Source: Chloroflexota bacterium
GTDB lineage: Bacteria > Chloroflexota > Dehalococcoidia > Plut-88900
Assembly: GCA_022566235.1 (NCBI GenBank)
Contig: JADFJI010000005.1
Coordinates: forward strand, 1-18,195
Reading direction: 5' to 3'
DNA length: 18,195 nt
Within the stretch, counting starts at the first letter, position 1, and each line of letters begins with the position of its first letter. Below are positions 7,371 to 13,812 of the stretch, one piece after another. Under the pieces are notes generated by a model. The model searched no databases. It worked only from the letters and a program-made list of their open reading frames with translations, and had not been told where the DNA came from. Both the position numbers and the translations under genes were made by a program.

Positions 7371-7979
7371 ATGGTAGAACTGGGCAAAATGGTGGCACAG
7401 ATACACATAGAGGCCAGGCATGGGGGGGCGGTGGAGATGAAGAAGGGGCAGAAAATCAAGGTCATCGACGTTCAGGGCAAGCAGGTGTGCGACTTCTTCG
7501 CCCTGAGGGCCGGGGACCCGGCCGTCTATCTATCGAGCGTATACACGCGGAGCACCATCGGTCGCATGAGGCCCCGGGTGGGAGACCCGATATTCAACAA
7601 CCTGCGAGAGCAGTTTATGATCATGGAGGAGGATACCGTCGGTCGAAATGATATGCTGTACGCCCCCTGAGACCCCCTGAGATACCTCGTGGACTACGGG
7701 GTAAAGGACCACCGGAGCTGCAAGGTGAACTGCCTGGAGGCGCTGGCCGAGTTCAATGTGCACCCGCCGGTGATGCCAGAGGTGTTCAACATATTCCAGA
7801 ACAGCGGCCCCGACGCCGATGGAAACCTCTCGGTGGAGGAGCCCCTCTCCAAGGCGGGTGACTACGTTATTCTCAGGGCGCTGGAGGACCTGCTAGTGGC
7901 CTGCTCCGCCTGCCCCCAGGACTTCAACGCCTGCAACGGCTTCAACCCCTCAGACCTGATGCTGGAGGTGTACGAGTAG
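7371..7979 (+). CDS. DUF1989 (urea carboxylase-associated family) protein with an in-frame TGA: candidate selenoprotein or point-nonsense pseudogene
   Basis: Read through one TGA at codon 100 (7668-7670), this frame gives a 202-residue DUF1989 protein. The intact paralogue at 16765 has 203 aa and matches collinearly: KVIDVQGKQVCDFFA/KVIDVKGGQAADFFA, NDMLYAP-TGA-DPLRY/HDMLFAACNPSRY, HRSCKVN/HASCEEN, SACPQD/SACPQD. The TGA sits exactly at the paralogue's Cys. No other stop or frameshift occurs and codon use is alike on both sides. DUF1989 includes the subunits of carboxyguanidine deiminase and uncharacterised relatives; Cys residues here are C40, C117, C121, C178, C181 and C188. A GGAG Shine-Dalgarno precedes the ATG. 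If UGA ends translation, the products are a 99-aa fragment and at best a re-initiated piece from GTG 7689. Downstream is a sulfatase homologue (23-nt gap). Sec versus pseudogene cannot be settled from this window. Confidence 0.8.
7663..7682 (+). repeat. Exact tandem 10-mer spanning the TGA
   Basis: CCCCCTGAGA occurs twice without a gap (7663-7672 and 7673-7682). The first copy contains the in-frame TGA. If the ancestral codon was TGC, the two copies would have differed only at that base. Confidence 0.9.
7683..7703 (+). promoter_or_regulatory. SECIS-like hairpin downstream of the in-frame TGA
   Basis: The RNA arms UACCUCGUG (7683-7691) and UACGGGGUA (7695-7703) pair over nine positions (seven Watson-Crick, two G-U) around the triloop GAC. 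The loop G at 7692 is preceded by 21 nt after the UGA. Published bacterial SECIS models, as I recall them, ask for a small apical loop with a G in its first two positions, roughly 16-37 nt past UGA; this fits. It lies inside coding sequence, as bacterial SECIS elements do. Folding is by eye only. Confidence 0.45.
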
Positions 7980-8002
7980 CAGATGTCCAACATGATGCGG
8001 CG

Positions 8003-9388
8003 ATGAACGTCATCTGGATAGTCGCTGATACCTTTCGATGGGACCACCTGGGGGCCTATGGCAACAAGACCATCCACACCCCTGCCCTGGACTCCCTGGC
8101 AGCCAGGGCGACTCGCTTCGACAGGCATTACGCTGCGGCTTTCCCTACGGTGCCCGCCCGGGCAGACCATCACACGGGCCGGTGGACCATGTCATTTATG
8201 GGCTGGGAACCCCTGCCCCCAGACGCCGTGACCCTGGCCCAACTCCTTGCCCAAAATGGGTTCGTGACCGTCGCGGCCGTGGACACCCCCTTCGACATTC
8301 GAGAGGAGATGAACTTCGACCGGGGGTTTCAGGCCTTCTTCTTCAACCCGAGCCAGGACGCTTCCCTGGTGTCCAACAAGATCAAGCACGAGTCCTGGGA
8401 CATTCGCGCCTCCTGGCGTCACGAATCGGACCGCGCCGCTCCCCAGACCTTCGACTCGGCCATGAGGTGGCTGGAGCGCCATTACAAAGAGGACTTCTTC
8501 CTTTACATCGACACCTGGGACCCCCACGAGCCGTGGGACGCCCCTTCTTACTACACGGAACTCTACTTGCCCGGCTACGACGGCGAGATCATCGATCCTC
8601 CTTACGCTCGCTGGCAAGAGGTGCCCGGGTTAACCCTGGAGAAGGTCAAGAAGGCCCACGCGACCTACTGTGGCGAGGTCACGATGGTGGACACGTGGGT
8701 GGGATACCTGCTGAGGTGCATCGAGAACATGGGCCTGATGGACAAGACTGCCATCATCTTCACCACCGATCACGGATTTCTCTTCGGCGAACACGGAGGA
8801 CATTTCGGAAAGTCAAGCTATGAAAGCGGGACCGACGGGACTTCCTCAGGCCCGTTTGCGCCGGATGCCGGCTGGGGCCACGACCCCCTGTACGAGGAGA
8901 TAATCCACATCCCCCTGTTAGTTTACGTCCCGGGCGTCGAGGCAGGGGTCTACAACAAGCTGACCTCTGCGGTGGATGTTATGCCCACCGTGCTGGATAT
9001 CCTGGGCCAAGATATCCCAGAATTCGTCGAAGGAGAATCGTTGCTGTCGAAGATCCACGATGCCTCCCTCCCCGGGCGAGAGTTCGTCATCAGCGGAAAA
9101 CCCTTCAACAATCCCGGCGAGCCCGTAAAGTACGTGGACAACATCCTGCGGCGGGCCAAGGTACATGCCGTCTCTACCCTTACCACGCCCGATTGGTCTC
9201 TCCTCTATGCCGTGGAGCAGGGTAAATCGGAGCTGTACAACCTGGCCTCCGACCCCGGACAGGAGACCAACGTTATCCTGGATCACCAGGACGTGGCCCG
9301 AGACCTTCATCAATACATAGTAAAGTTTATGCGTGACACCAATGTTCCCTCCCGTCTCCTGGAGCCGCGTCTTAAGTTGAAGCCCTAG
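8003..9388 (+). CDS. Sulfatase / alkaline-phosphatase superfamily hydrolase with Thr at the nucleophile position
   Basis: This 461-aa protein has the sulfatase fold landmarks: N-terminal metal-binding VADTFRWDHLGAYG (7-20), the signature region TVPARADHHTG (49-59), DTWDPHEPW (170-178), TTDHGFLFGEHGGHFGK (254-270, Asp256 and His257 as metal ligands, Lys270), and a C-terminal LYNLASDPGQETN block. The signature follows C/S-x-P-x-R-x4-TG except that residue 49 is Thr, so formylglycine cannot be made and the nucleophile would be Thr, as in nucleotide pyrophosphatase/phosphodiesterase relatives. The substrate could be a phosphodiester, phosphonate ester or sulfate ester. No signal peptide is seen, so it is probably cytoplasmic. 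It starts 23 nt after the DUF1989 gene with only a weak ribosome-binding site, suggesting co-transcription. Confidence 0.85.
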   Translation: MNVIWIVADTFRWDHLGAYGNKTIHTPALDSLAARATRFDRHYAAAFPTVPARADHHTGRWTMSFMGWEPLPPDAVTLAQLLAQNGFVTVAAVDTPFDIREEMNFDRGFQAFFFNPSQDASLVSNKIKHESWDIRASWRHESDRAAPQTFDSAMRWLERHYKEDFFLYIDTWDPHEPWDAPSYYTELYLPGYDGEIIDPPYARWQEVPGLTLEKVKKAHATYCGEVTMVDTWVGYLLRCIENMGLMDKTAIIFTTDHGFLFGEHGGHFGKSSYESGTDGTSSGPFAPDAGWGHDPLYEEIIHIPLLVYVPGVEAGVYNKLTSAVDVMPTVLDILGQDIPEFVEGESLLSKIHDASLPGREFVISGKPFNNPGEPVKYVDNILRRAKVHAVSTLTTPDWSLLYAVEQGKSELYNLASDPGQETNVILDHQDVARDLHQYIVKFMRDTNVPSRLLEPRLKLKP

Positions 9389-9444
9389 GAGGCAGCCGGG
9401 CGTGCAGATACCATCTGCTGACCGCTCGGAGGGATGAGGATGCC

Positions 9445-10446
9445 ATGAAGGCCATGCGCCTGGAGCATCCGGCCCCCGTGACCGGCGCTCCCCTCATACT
9501 CCAGGACGTACCCCCGCCTGGGCCGGGGCCCGGCGAGATCAGGATCAAGGTCTCCGCCTGTGGGGTCTGTCGCACCGATCTCCACATCATCGAGGGAGAG
9601 CTGCCCCCCCACAAGTCGCCCTTGACCCCCGGTCACCAGATCGTCGGCGTGGTCGAGGACCTGGGGGGTGGGGCCGACCGTTTCCACCTCGGGGAGCGGG
9701 TGGGGGTCCCCTGGCTCTACCGCACCTGCGGCAAGTGTCAGTTCTGCGCCTCCGACCGGGAGAACCTGTGCCCCGACGCCCTCTTTACGGGGTACGACGT
9801 CGACGGGGGTTATGGAGAGCTCGCAGTCGTCCATCAGGACTTCGCCTACCCGATCCCCCCGGGGGTATCCGACCTCCAAGTCGCTCCCCTGCTGTGCGCC
9901 GGGGTGATAGGCTACCGCGCCCTTCGCCTGGCCGACGTTCCTGAAGGCGGGCGGCTGGGGTTGTATGGTTTCGGCGCCTCTGCCCATATCGTCATCCAGA
10001 TAGCCGTGCACCGGGGATACCGGGTCTACGTCTTCTCTCGGAGCCAGGGCCATCAGGCCCTGGCCCAAAGGCTGGGAGCGGTGTGGACGGGTAGCGCCCG
10101 GGACGGAGCGCCGGAGAAGCTCCACAGCGCCATCATGTTCGCTCCGGCGGGGGACCTGGTGCCCCTGGCACTGGAGCAACTGGAAAGGGGTGGCACCCTG
10201 TCCCTGGCGGGAATATACATGTCGCCCATACCAGACCTGGACTACACCCGACACCTGTACCACGAGAAAACCCTGCGAAGCGCAGCCAACAGCACCAGGC
10301 AAGACGTGGCAGAGCTGCTTGCCCTGGCAGCCGAGATACCTATTGAGACCCGGGTGGAGGCCTTCCCCCTGGACGCCGCCAACAAGGCGTTGCTGGCTCT
10401 CAAAGAGGGCCGTATCCAGGGGGCTGCTGTGCTGGAGATAAGTTAA
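9445..10446 (+). CDS. Zinc-dependent alcohol dehydrogenase, AdhA-like family
   Basis: This 333-aa medium-chain dehydrogenase/reductase carries catalytic zinc residues Cys39, Cys42 (ACGVCRTDLH) and His64 in TPGHQIVG; Gln follows the His where many relatives have Glu, which I recall as typical of this subgroup. Four structural-zinc cysteines lie at 94, 97, 100 and 108 (TCGKCQFC...C). The cofactor loop reads LYGFGASAH. The sequence from VGVPWLY through GYDVDGGYGEL to APLLCAGVIGYRAL matches my memory of the TIGR02822-type zinc-binding alcohol dehydrogenases. It should interconvert an alcohol and aldehyde with NAD(P). It lies 56 nt downstream of the sulfatase homologue on the same strand, preceded by a GAGGATG-type site, and probably ends this run. 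ATG at 9445 is used; an in-frame ATG three codons later is possible. Confidence 0.88.
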   Translation: MKAMRLEHPAPVTGAPLILQDVPPPGPGPGEIRIKVSACGVCRTDLHIIEGELPPHKSPLTPGHQIVGVVEDLGGGADRFHLGERVGVPWLYRTCGKCQFCASDRENLCPDALFTGYDVDGGYGELAVVHQDFAYPIPPGVSDLQVAPLLCAGVIGYRALRLADVPEGGRLGLYGFGASAHIVIQIAVHRGYRVYVFSRSQGHQALAQRLGAVWTGSARDGAPEKLHSAIMFAPAGDLVPLALEQLERGGTLSLAGIYMSPIPDLDYTRHLYHEKTLRSAANSTRQDVAELLALAAEIPIETRVEAFPLDAANKALLALKEGRIQGAAVLEIS

Positions 10447-10479
10447 TCCCGCAGACGGACTGACCCCAATACCAGCCAG

Positions 10480-11004
10480 CTAGAAGTACCACCCCAGGCC
10501 CCGGTGCAGGCCTCGCAGGTAGGCAACTTGCCCGCCGTGGACGATGGCCTCGTTCACGATGATTTGCAGGTATGACGCCAGACTGGTGGTCCCCTCGCCC
10601 TGCAGGGCCGGCACCTTCTTGTCCAGATCGGCCGGGGACAGAGACCCGATGTACTCCTTGGCCCTGTTTTCGGCAGCGGCCCAGTAGCCTTTCAAAATAT
10701 CCGCAGATGGGACTTTGAACGAGTCCAGGTCTTTGGACGAGTGCCCAAAGCCCGAGTTCTCGGGGTCAGAGGCCATGCCGAACTTCTGATGCCATCCCTG
10801 TTCCACCCATAGCTGGGGCTTGCCATCAGCAGCCGCGACCAGTCCGTCCTCCGCCCTGGCCATGTGCCAGATCAACCAGCCAATGGAGTTGCACTGATCG
10901 TTGGGCCTATTGGCCAACTCTTCGCCGGACAGGCCCTCCAGGGCCTTCTCCACCATATCTCGATTACTATCCAGCAAACGCGTCAGCATCTCTGTAGCTT
11001 CCAT
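10480..11004 (-). CDS. DinB-like / DUF664-type four-helix protein
   Basis: This 174-aa protein belongs to the DinB/YfiT-like metalloenzyme fold: TRLLDSNRDMVEKAL helix near the N-terminus, IGWLIWHMARAED (41-53) with His47, and IIVNEAIVHGGQVAYLRGL (148-166) with Glu152 and His156. These make up the usual metal-binding triad, with Glu where many members have His. The family includes thiol-dependent S-transferases and isomerases and many proteins of unknown role. The ATG at 11004 is fixed by AGGAGG 6 nt upstream; a longer in-frame version to 11115 would translate intergenic repeat sequence and is rejected. It is downstream of the MscS gene on the same strand (117-nt gap filled by repeat R4). No substrate can be named. 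Confidence 0.8.
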   Translation of the reverse strand: MEATEMLTRLLDSNRDMVEKALEGLSGEELANRPNDQCNSIGWLIWHMARAEDGLVAAADGKPQLWVEQGWHQKFGMASDPENSGFGHSSKDLDSFKVPSADILKGYWAAAENRAKEYIGSLSPADLDKKVPALQGEGTTSLASYLQIIVNEAIVHGGQVAYLRGLHRGLGWYF

Positions 11005-11040
11005 TGGACACCTCCTGAAGATGAATGGGCTATTGGCCCC

Positions 11041-11100
11041 TATCCCCCTCTGGGAGAAAGGCGGTAGCCTACCATACTGCCTCCCCTGCAAGGGGGAATA
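11041..11100 (-). repeat. Intergenic hairpin repeat R4
   Basis: TATCCCCCT (11041-11049) can pair with AGGGGGAATA (11091-11100) apart from one bulged A, enclosing a smaller inverted repeat GGTAG-C-CTACC (11063-11073). It resembles the C-run/G-run outer stems of R1 and R2 but not their core, so kinship is only probable. It lies between the MscS stop and the DinB-like start. Confidence 0.5.
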
Positions 11101-11121
11101 GATGAGCTTACGCAAGGCCGT

Positions 11122-12291
11122 CTAGGAGTCCGGGTCTCCCTGGGGAGATTCCATTTGGGGAGGTTCCACCTTAGGAGGTTCTACCTGGGAAGGTTCCACA
11201 TTTGCCAGGGGCGAGGTCTTAACATTAAACTCCTTAGGGAACACCAGTTTCCGCACCGGGTAGTTGATCTCGATGCCCTCTTCCCCGAACCGCCTGTGGA
11301 GGCCCCGGATAATCCGGTCTTTGATGATGAACTGGTCCACAAACCCCCTGACCTTGAAGATGACCATGAAATCGATGTTGGAGTCGCCAAAGGCCCGGAA
11401 CCTGAGGACGGGTTTATAGGTCAGGTCTGCCCCATCGCTTTCGTTCAGCACCTTATTGGTCACCTCCATGGCAACGCGGTCGACGTGGTCCAGGTCGCTC
11501 TCGTAGCTTACCCCGCCGGTTACAAAGGCGAAAACGGCAGGGTTAGGGGCCTGATAGTTGGTGACTACGGAGTCGGAGAGCCTGCTGTTGGGGATGATGA
11601 TCAGGTTGTTCCAGAAGTTTCTGACTTTCGTGGTGCGCCACCCCACCTCCTCCACCCAGCCCGCCGTCTTGCCATCGTCCAGCTCTATGTAGTCGCCGAC
11701 GCCTATGCCGCTCTCGGTCACTGTGTAGGTTCCCGCTATGAAATTGGACAGGGTGGGTTGGACCGCCAGGGCCAATGCCAGGCCGCTTATGCCCATTCCA
11801 GCGATGAGGGGGCTTATGTCCAGGCCCTGGGCGTCCAGCACCAGCAAAAGCACCACGGCGTAGATGACCACGTTGGAGATCCGCTGGAACATCGGCAGGA
11901 CCCGCTCATCCCACGATGTAGTCGTCCTGCCGGCTATCGCGGTGCCATACCATTTTATGAGGGCGCCCAGCACCCGCTTGATGGCGTAGCCTACGATGAT
12001 GATCTCGGCGGACAGTAGCCCCCTATCCAACTGGTCCTGGTGATCGTCCAGGTAGGTGGTGGCCGTAAGTGCAGTGTAGGGGCCGAAGACCAGCACGAAG
12101 ATGAATATGGGCCGGCCAACGGCCTTGACGATCAGGTCATCCAGGGTTGTCCGGGTCCTGCCGGCCAGGACCTTGAGGATCTTGTTGAAGACGAAATAGA
12201 CCAGCGCAGCGATGATCAGCGAGGCGCCGAATATGGACGTGGCGAATATCGCCTCCCACCCCGGGTTCCCTACGGCAAAATCTGGCAGCAT
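11122..12291 (-). CDS. Mechanosensitive ion channel, MscS family
   Basis: This 389-aa membrane protein has about five hydrophobic segments (near residues 18-38, 60-80, 92-112, 137-153 and the pore helix 160-189). The pore helix GMGISGLALALAVQPTLSNF shows the Gly/Ala packing pattern of MscS TM3. The beta domain follows (GVGDYIEL, GWVEEVGWRTTKVRNFWNN, IIIPNSRL, 197-238), then an alpha/beta C-terminal domain. Such channels open under membrane tension and release solutes on osmotic downshock. The soluble tail ends in a short Pro/Glu-rich repeat. The ATG at 12291 has a GGGAGA site 8 nt upstream. A TATAAT promoter lies 36 nt before the start. MscS proteins of the small class with an extra N-terminal helix pair are common. 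Confidence 0.9.
   Translation of the reverse strand: MLPDFAVGNPGWEAIFATSIFGASLIIAALVYFVFNKILKVLAGRTRTTLDDLIVKAVGRPIFIFVLVFGPYTALTATTYLDDHQDQLDRGLLSAEIIIVGYAIKRVLGALIKWYGTAIAGRTTTSWDERVLPMFQRISNVVIYAVVLLLVLDAQGLDISPLIAGMGISGLALALAVQPTLSNFIAGTYTVTESGIGVGDYIELDDGKTAGWVEEVGWRTTKVRNFWNNLIIIPNSRLSDSVVTNYQAPNPAVFAFVTGGVSYESDLDHVDRVAMEVTNKVLNESDGADLTYKPVLRFRAFGDSNIDFMVIFKVRGFVDQFIIKDRIIRGLHRRFGEEGIEINYPVRKLVFPKEFNVKTSPLANVEPSQVEPPKVEPPQMESPQGDPDS
11140..11199 (-). repeat. Four 15-bp tandem units coding the channel tail
   Basis: Residues 365-384 read VEPSQ, VEPPK, VEPPQ and MESPQ, four degenerate five-residue units encoded by 15-bp repeats. The tail is probably disordered and length-variable between strains. 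Confidence 0.8.
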
Positions 12292-12326
12292 CTTACCTAT
12301 CTCCCATCACGCATTCTCAATGGCTA

Positions 12327-12355
12327 ATTATACCCAGGCCCAAAGCAAAGGCAAA
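12327..12355 (-). promoter_or_regulatory. Promoter of the MscS-like gene
   Basis: On the minus strand a consensus TATAAT lies at 12327-12332, with a poor -35 (TTTGCC, 12350-12355) at 17-bp spacing. A perfect TTGACA at 12363-12368 is 30 bp away and too distant to pair with it. Confidence 0.5.
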
Positions 12356-12373
12356 ATAAGCGTGTCAAGGTCA

Positions 12374-12403
12374 TTTACCCCGAGGAGGATACGGCGTTAG
12401 AAT
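12374..12403 (+). promoter_or_regulatory. Promoter of the DUF3090 / SCO1664-family pair
   Basis: TTTACC (12374-12379) and TAGAAT (12398-12403), 18 bp apart, lie about 57 nt upstream of the ATG at 12460. It is divergent from the MscS promoter; the two -35 regions are about 19 nt apart. Confidence 0.4.
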
Positions 12404-12459
12404 AGATAGCTAATCAGATTGACCGTGCTCGAAAGATTCTGCCCAAAAGAGAGATTTCA

Positions 12460-12978
12460 ATGCCCCAAGCCAGCCACGATCTAGGACTCGTATCCAAGTT
12501 GCTCGTCGAGGCCATAGGAGAGCCTGGGAAACGCACCTTCAGGCTGGTGATGGAATCCCCGGCGGGGTCCGCCGTCCTCTGGCTGGAGAAGGAGCAGCTG
12601 CTGGAGCTCAGTCTATCGATCAAGAGGACCCTTGGCCTGGCCGAAGAGAAAACCGTTCAATCTCAGCCCCCTCAGGCTAGCACAGGTTCTGAGGGCCTTG
12701 CCATCGAGTTCAAGGTGGACAAGCAGGCCCTTGAATACGACCAGGTGAGGGGTGTGTTCCGGTTCTGGAACCATGATGTCGAGGACGACTCCGAGATCGC
12801 TACCCTGATCTTCGAGGCGACCAGCGCCCAGGTGGCAACCCTTTCCGATGAGGGCCTGAAGATCTGCGCCGCCGGAAGGCCTCTCTGCCCGCTGTGTCAC
12901 CTGCCTATGGACACCGAAGGCCACTTCTGTGTGCGCTCCAACGGGCATCCCACCGATGCTCGGGAGAGGCTGGAATAG
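12460..12978 (+). CDS. DUF3090 family protein
   Basis: This 172-aa protein matches the DUF3090 family, known mainly from Actinobacteria and Chloroflexota. It has an N-terminal region containing GEPGKRTFRLVMESPAGSAVLWLEKEQL (20-47), an acidic middle, and a C-terminal zinc-ribbon-like motif CPLCHLPMDTEGHFC (143-157), with Cys143, Cys146, His155 and Cys157 as likely ligands. The function is unknown. The next gene, a SCO1664-family kinase-like protein, begins 2 nt after the stop, and this pairing is the family's usual context, often with a histidine-phosphatase-type phosphomutase that is absent here. The ATG at 12460 has only a weak GAGAG upstream. Confidence 0.88.
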   Translation: MPQASHDLGLVSKLLVEAIGEPGKRTFRLVMESPAGSAVLWLEKEQLLELSLSIKRTLGLAEEKTVQSQPPQASTGSEGLAIEFKVDKQALEYDQVRGVFRFWNHDVEDDSEIATLIFEATSAQVATLSDEGLKICAAGRPLCPLCHLPMDTEGHFCVRSNGHPTDARERLE

Positions 12979-12980
12979 CC

Positions 12981-13760
12981 GTGCCAAAGAAGCCTGGGGG
13001 AAGCCGCCCGAGGCCGGCATCGGATACCGAGGTATTAGACCCCGAGCGCCACAGCCAGGTATGCGAAAGCCTCAGACGTGCCTCGGCCAAAAGCTGCGAT
13101 CTGATCCCCAGAGGGTCCAACTACACCTTCCTGGTCAAGCTGTCCCTGGATGATCGTGATATCGGCCATGGCATATACAAGCCCAGAAAGGGGGAGAATC
13201 CCCTGTGGGACTTCCCAGCGGGGACCCTCTTCAAGAGGGAGTACGCCGCATACCTTCTCAGCGAGGCCCTGGGCTGGCGCTTTGTTCCGCCGACGGTCAT
13301 CTGGAACGGCCCCCACGGCACAGGCTCGTTACAACTCTTCATACACGCCGAACCTCGGGTGACCTACTTCGAGCTGAGGGAGCCCCATCCTCAGGAGGTC
13401 AAGAGGATCGCAGCCTTCGACCTGATAGCCAACAATGCGGACCGTAAGGGTGGGCACTGCATCAAGGACCTCAATGGCAAGGTGTGGGGCATCGATCACG
13501 GTCTGACCTTCAGCGTAGAGCACAAGCTCAGGACTGTGATCTGGGATTTCGGAGGAGCCCCGATCCCCCAGGAGACCCTCGACGAAATTGCCAGGGAGCT
13601 GGCCCGGTTTCACATTCCCGGCGGCCTGTCCCATACCCTGAAAGGGGTGCTGTTCGACGAGGAGATAGAGTCCCTGGCCCTGAGGATGCAGGAGGTCCTC
13701 CACAATCCCGTATTCCCCGAGATCCAGGCTCGCTGGGACGTGCCCTGGCCCCTCATCTAG
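12981..13760 (+). CDS. SCO1664-family PI3/PI4-kinase-like protein
   Basis: This 259-aa protein has a compact PI3K/HipA-like kinase core: GIYKPRKGE (64-72) with Lys67 as the likely ATP-binding lysine, FDLIANNADRKGGH (146-159) as the catalytic loop with Asp154, and GIDHGLTF (170-177), where Asp172 replaces the DFG aspartate. These agree with the SCO1664 family (TIGR03843 as I recall it), which accompanies DUF3090. The target is unknown: protein, lipid or small molecule are all possible. The GTG at 12981 is chosen because it follows the DUF3090 stop by 2 nt. An ATG at 12894 would add 29 residues overlapping the zinc-ribbon codons and lacks family-like sequence. Translational coupling with the upstream gene is likely. 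Confidence 0.86.
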   Translation: MPKKPGGSRPRPASDTEVLDPERHSQVCESLRRASAKSCDLIPRGSNYTFLVKLSLDDRDIGHGIYKPRKGENPLWDFPAGTLFKREYAAYLLSEALGWRFVPPTVIWNGPHGTGSLQLFIHAEPRVTYFELREPHPQEVKRIAAFDLIANNADRKGGHCIKDLNGKVWGIDHGLTFSVEHKLRTVIWDFGGAPIPQETLDEIARELARFHIPGGLSHTLKGVLFDEEIESLALRMQEVLHNPVFPEIQARWDVPWPLI

Positions 13761-13812
13761 GCCACCTGGAAGCATTACTACACACCAAGTTCATCCCTGC
13801 TCCGGCCAAGAC

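Noticed and set aside
7689..7979. Separate small gene starting at GTG 7689
   Set aside because: It is in the same frame as 7371-7667, continues the same DUF1989 alignment and has no ribosome-binding site, so it is the second part of one gene.
9385..10302. 305-codon open frame on the - strand
   Set aside because: Shadow of the zinc alcohol dehydrogenase; the + strand frame has all zinc ligands and the cofactor loop.
11005..11115. N-terminal extension of the DinB-like protein
   Set aside because: It translates the hairpin repeat R4, and AGGAGG lies correctly before the ATG at 11004.
11155..12018. 287-codon open frame on the + strand
   Set aside because: Antisense of the MscS channel gene; composition is a mirror of that gene and no motif is seen.
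12363..12368. TTGACA as -35 of the MscS promoter
   Set aside because: It is 30 bp from the TATAAT, outside any workable spacer length.
12894..12980. Earlier ATG for the SCO1664-family protein
   Set aside because: It would overlap the DUF3090 zinc-ribbon codons for 85 nt and adds no family-like residues; GTG 12981 fits the operon spacing.
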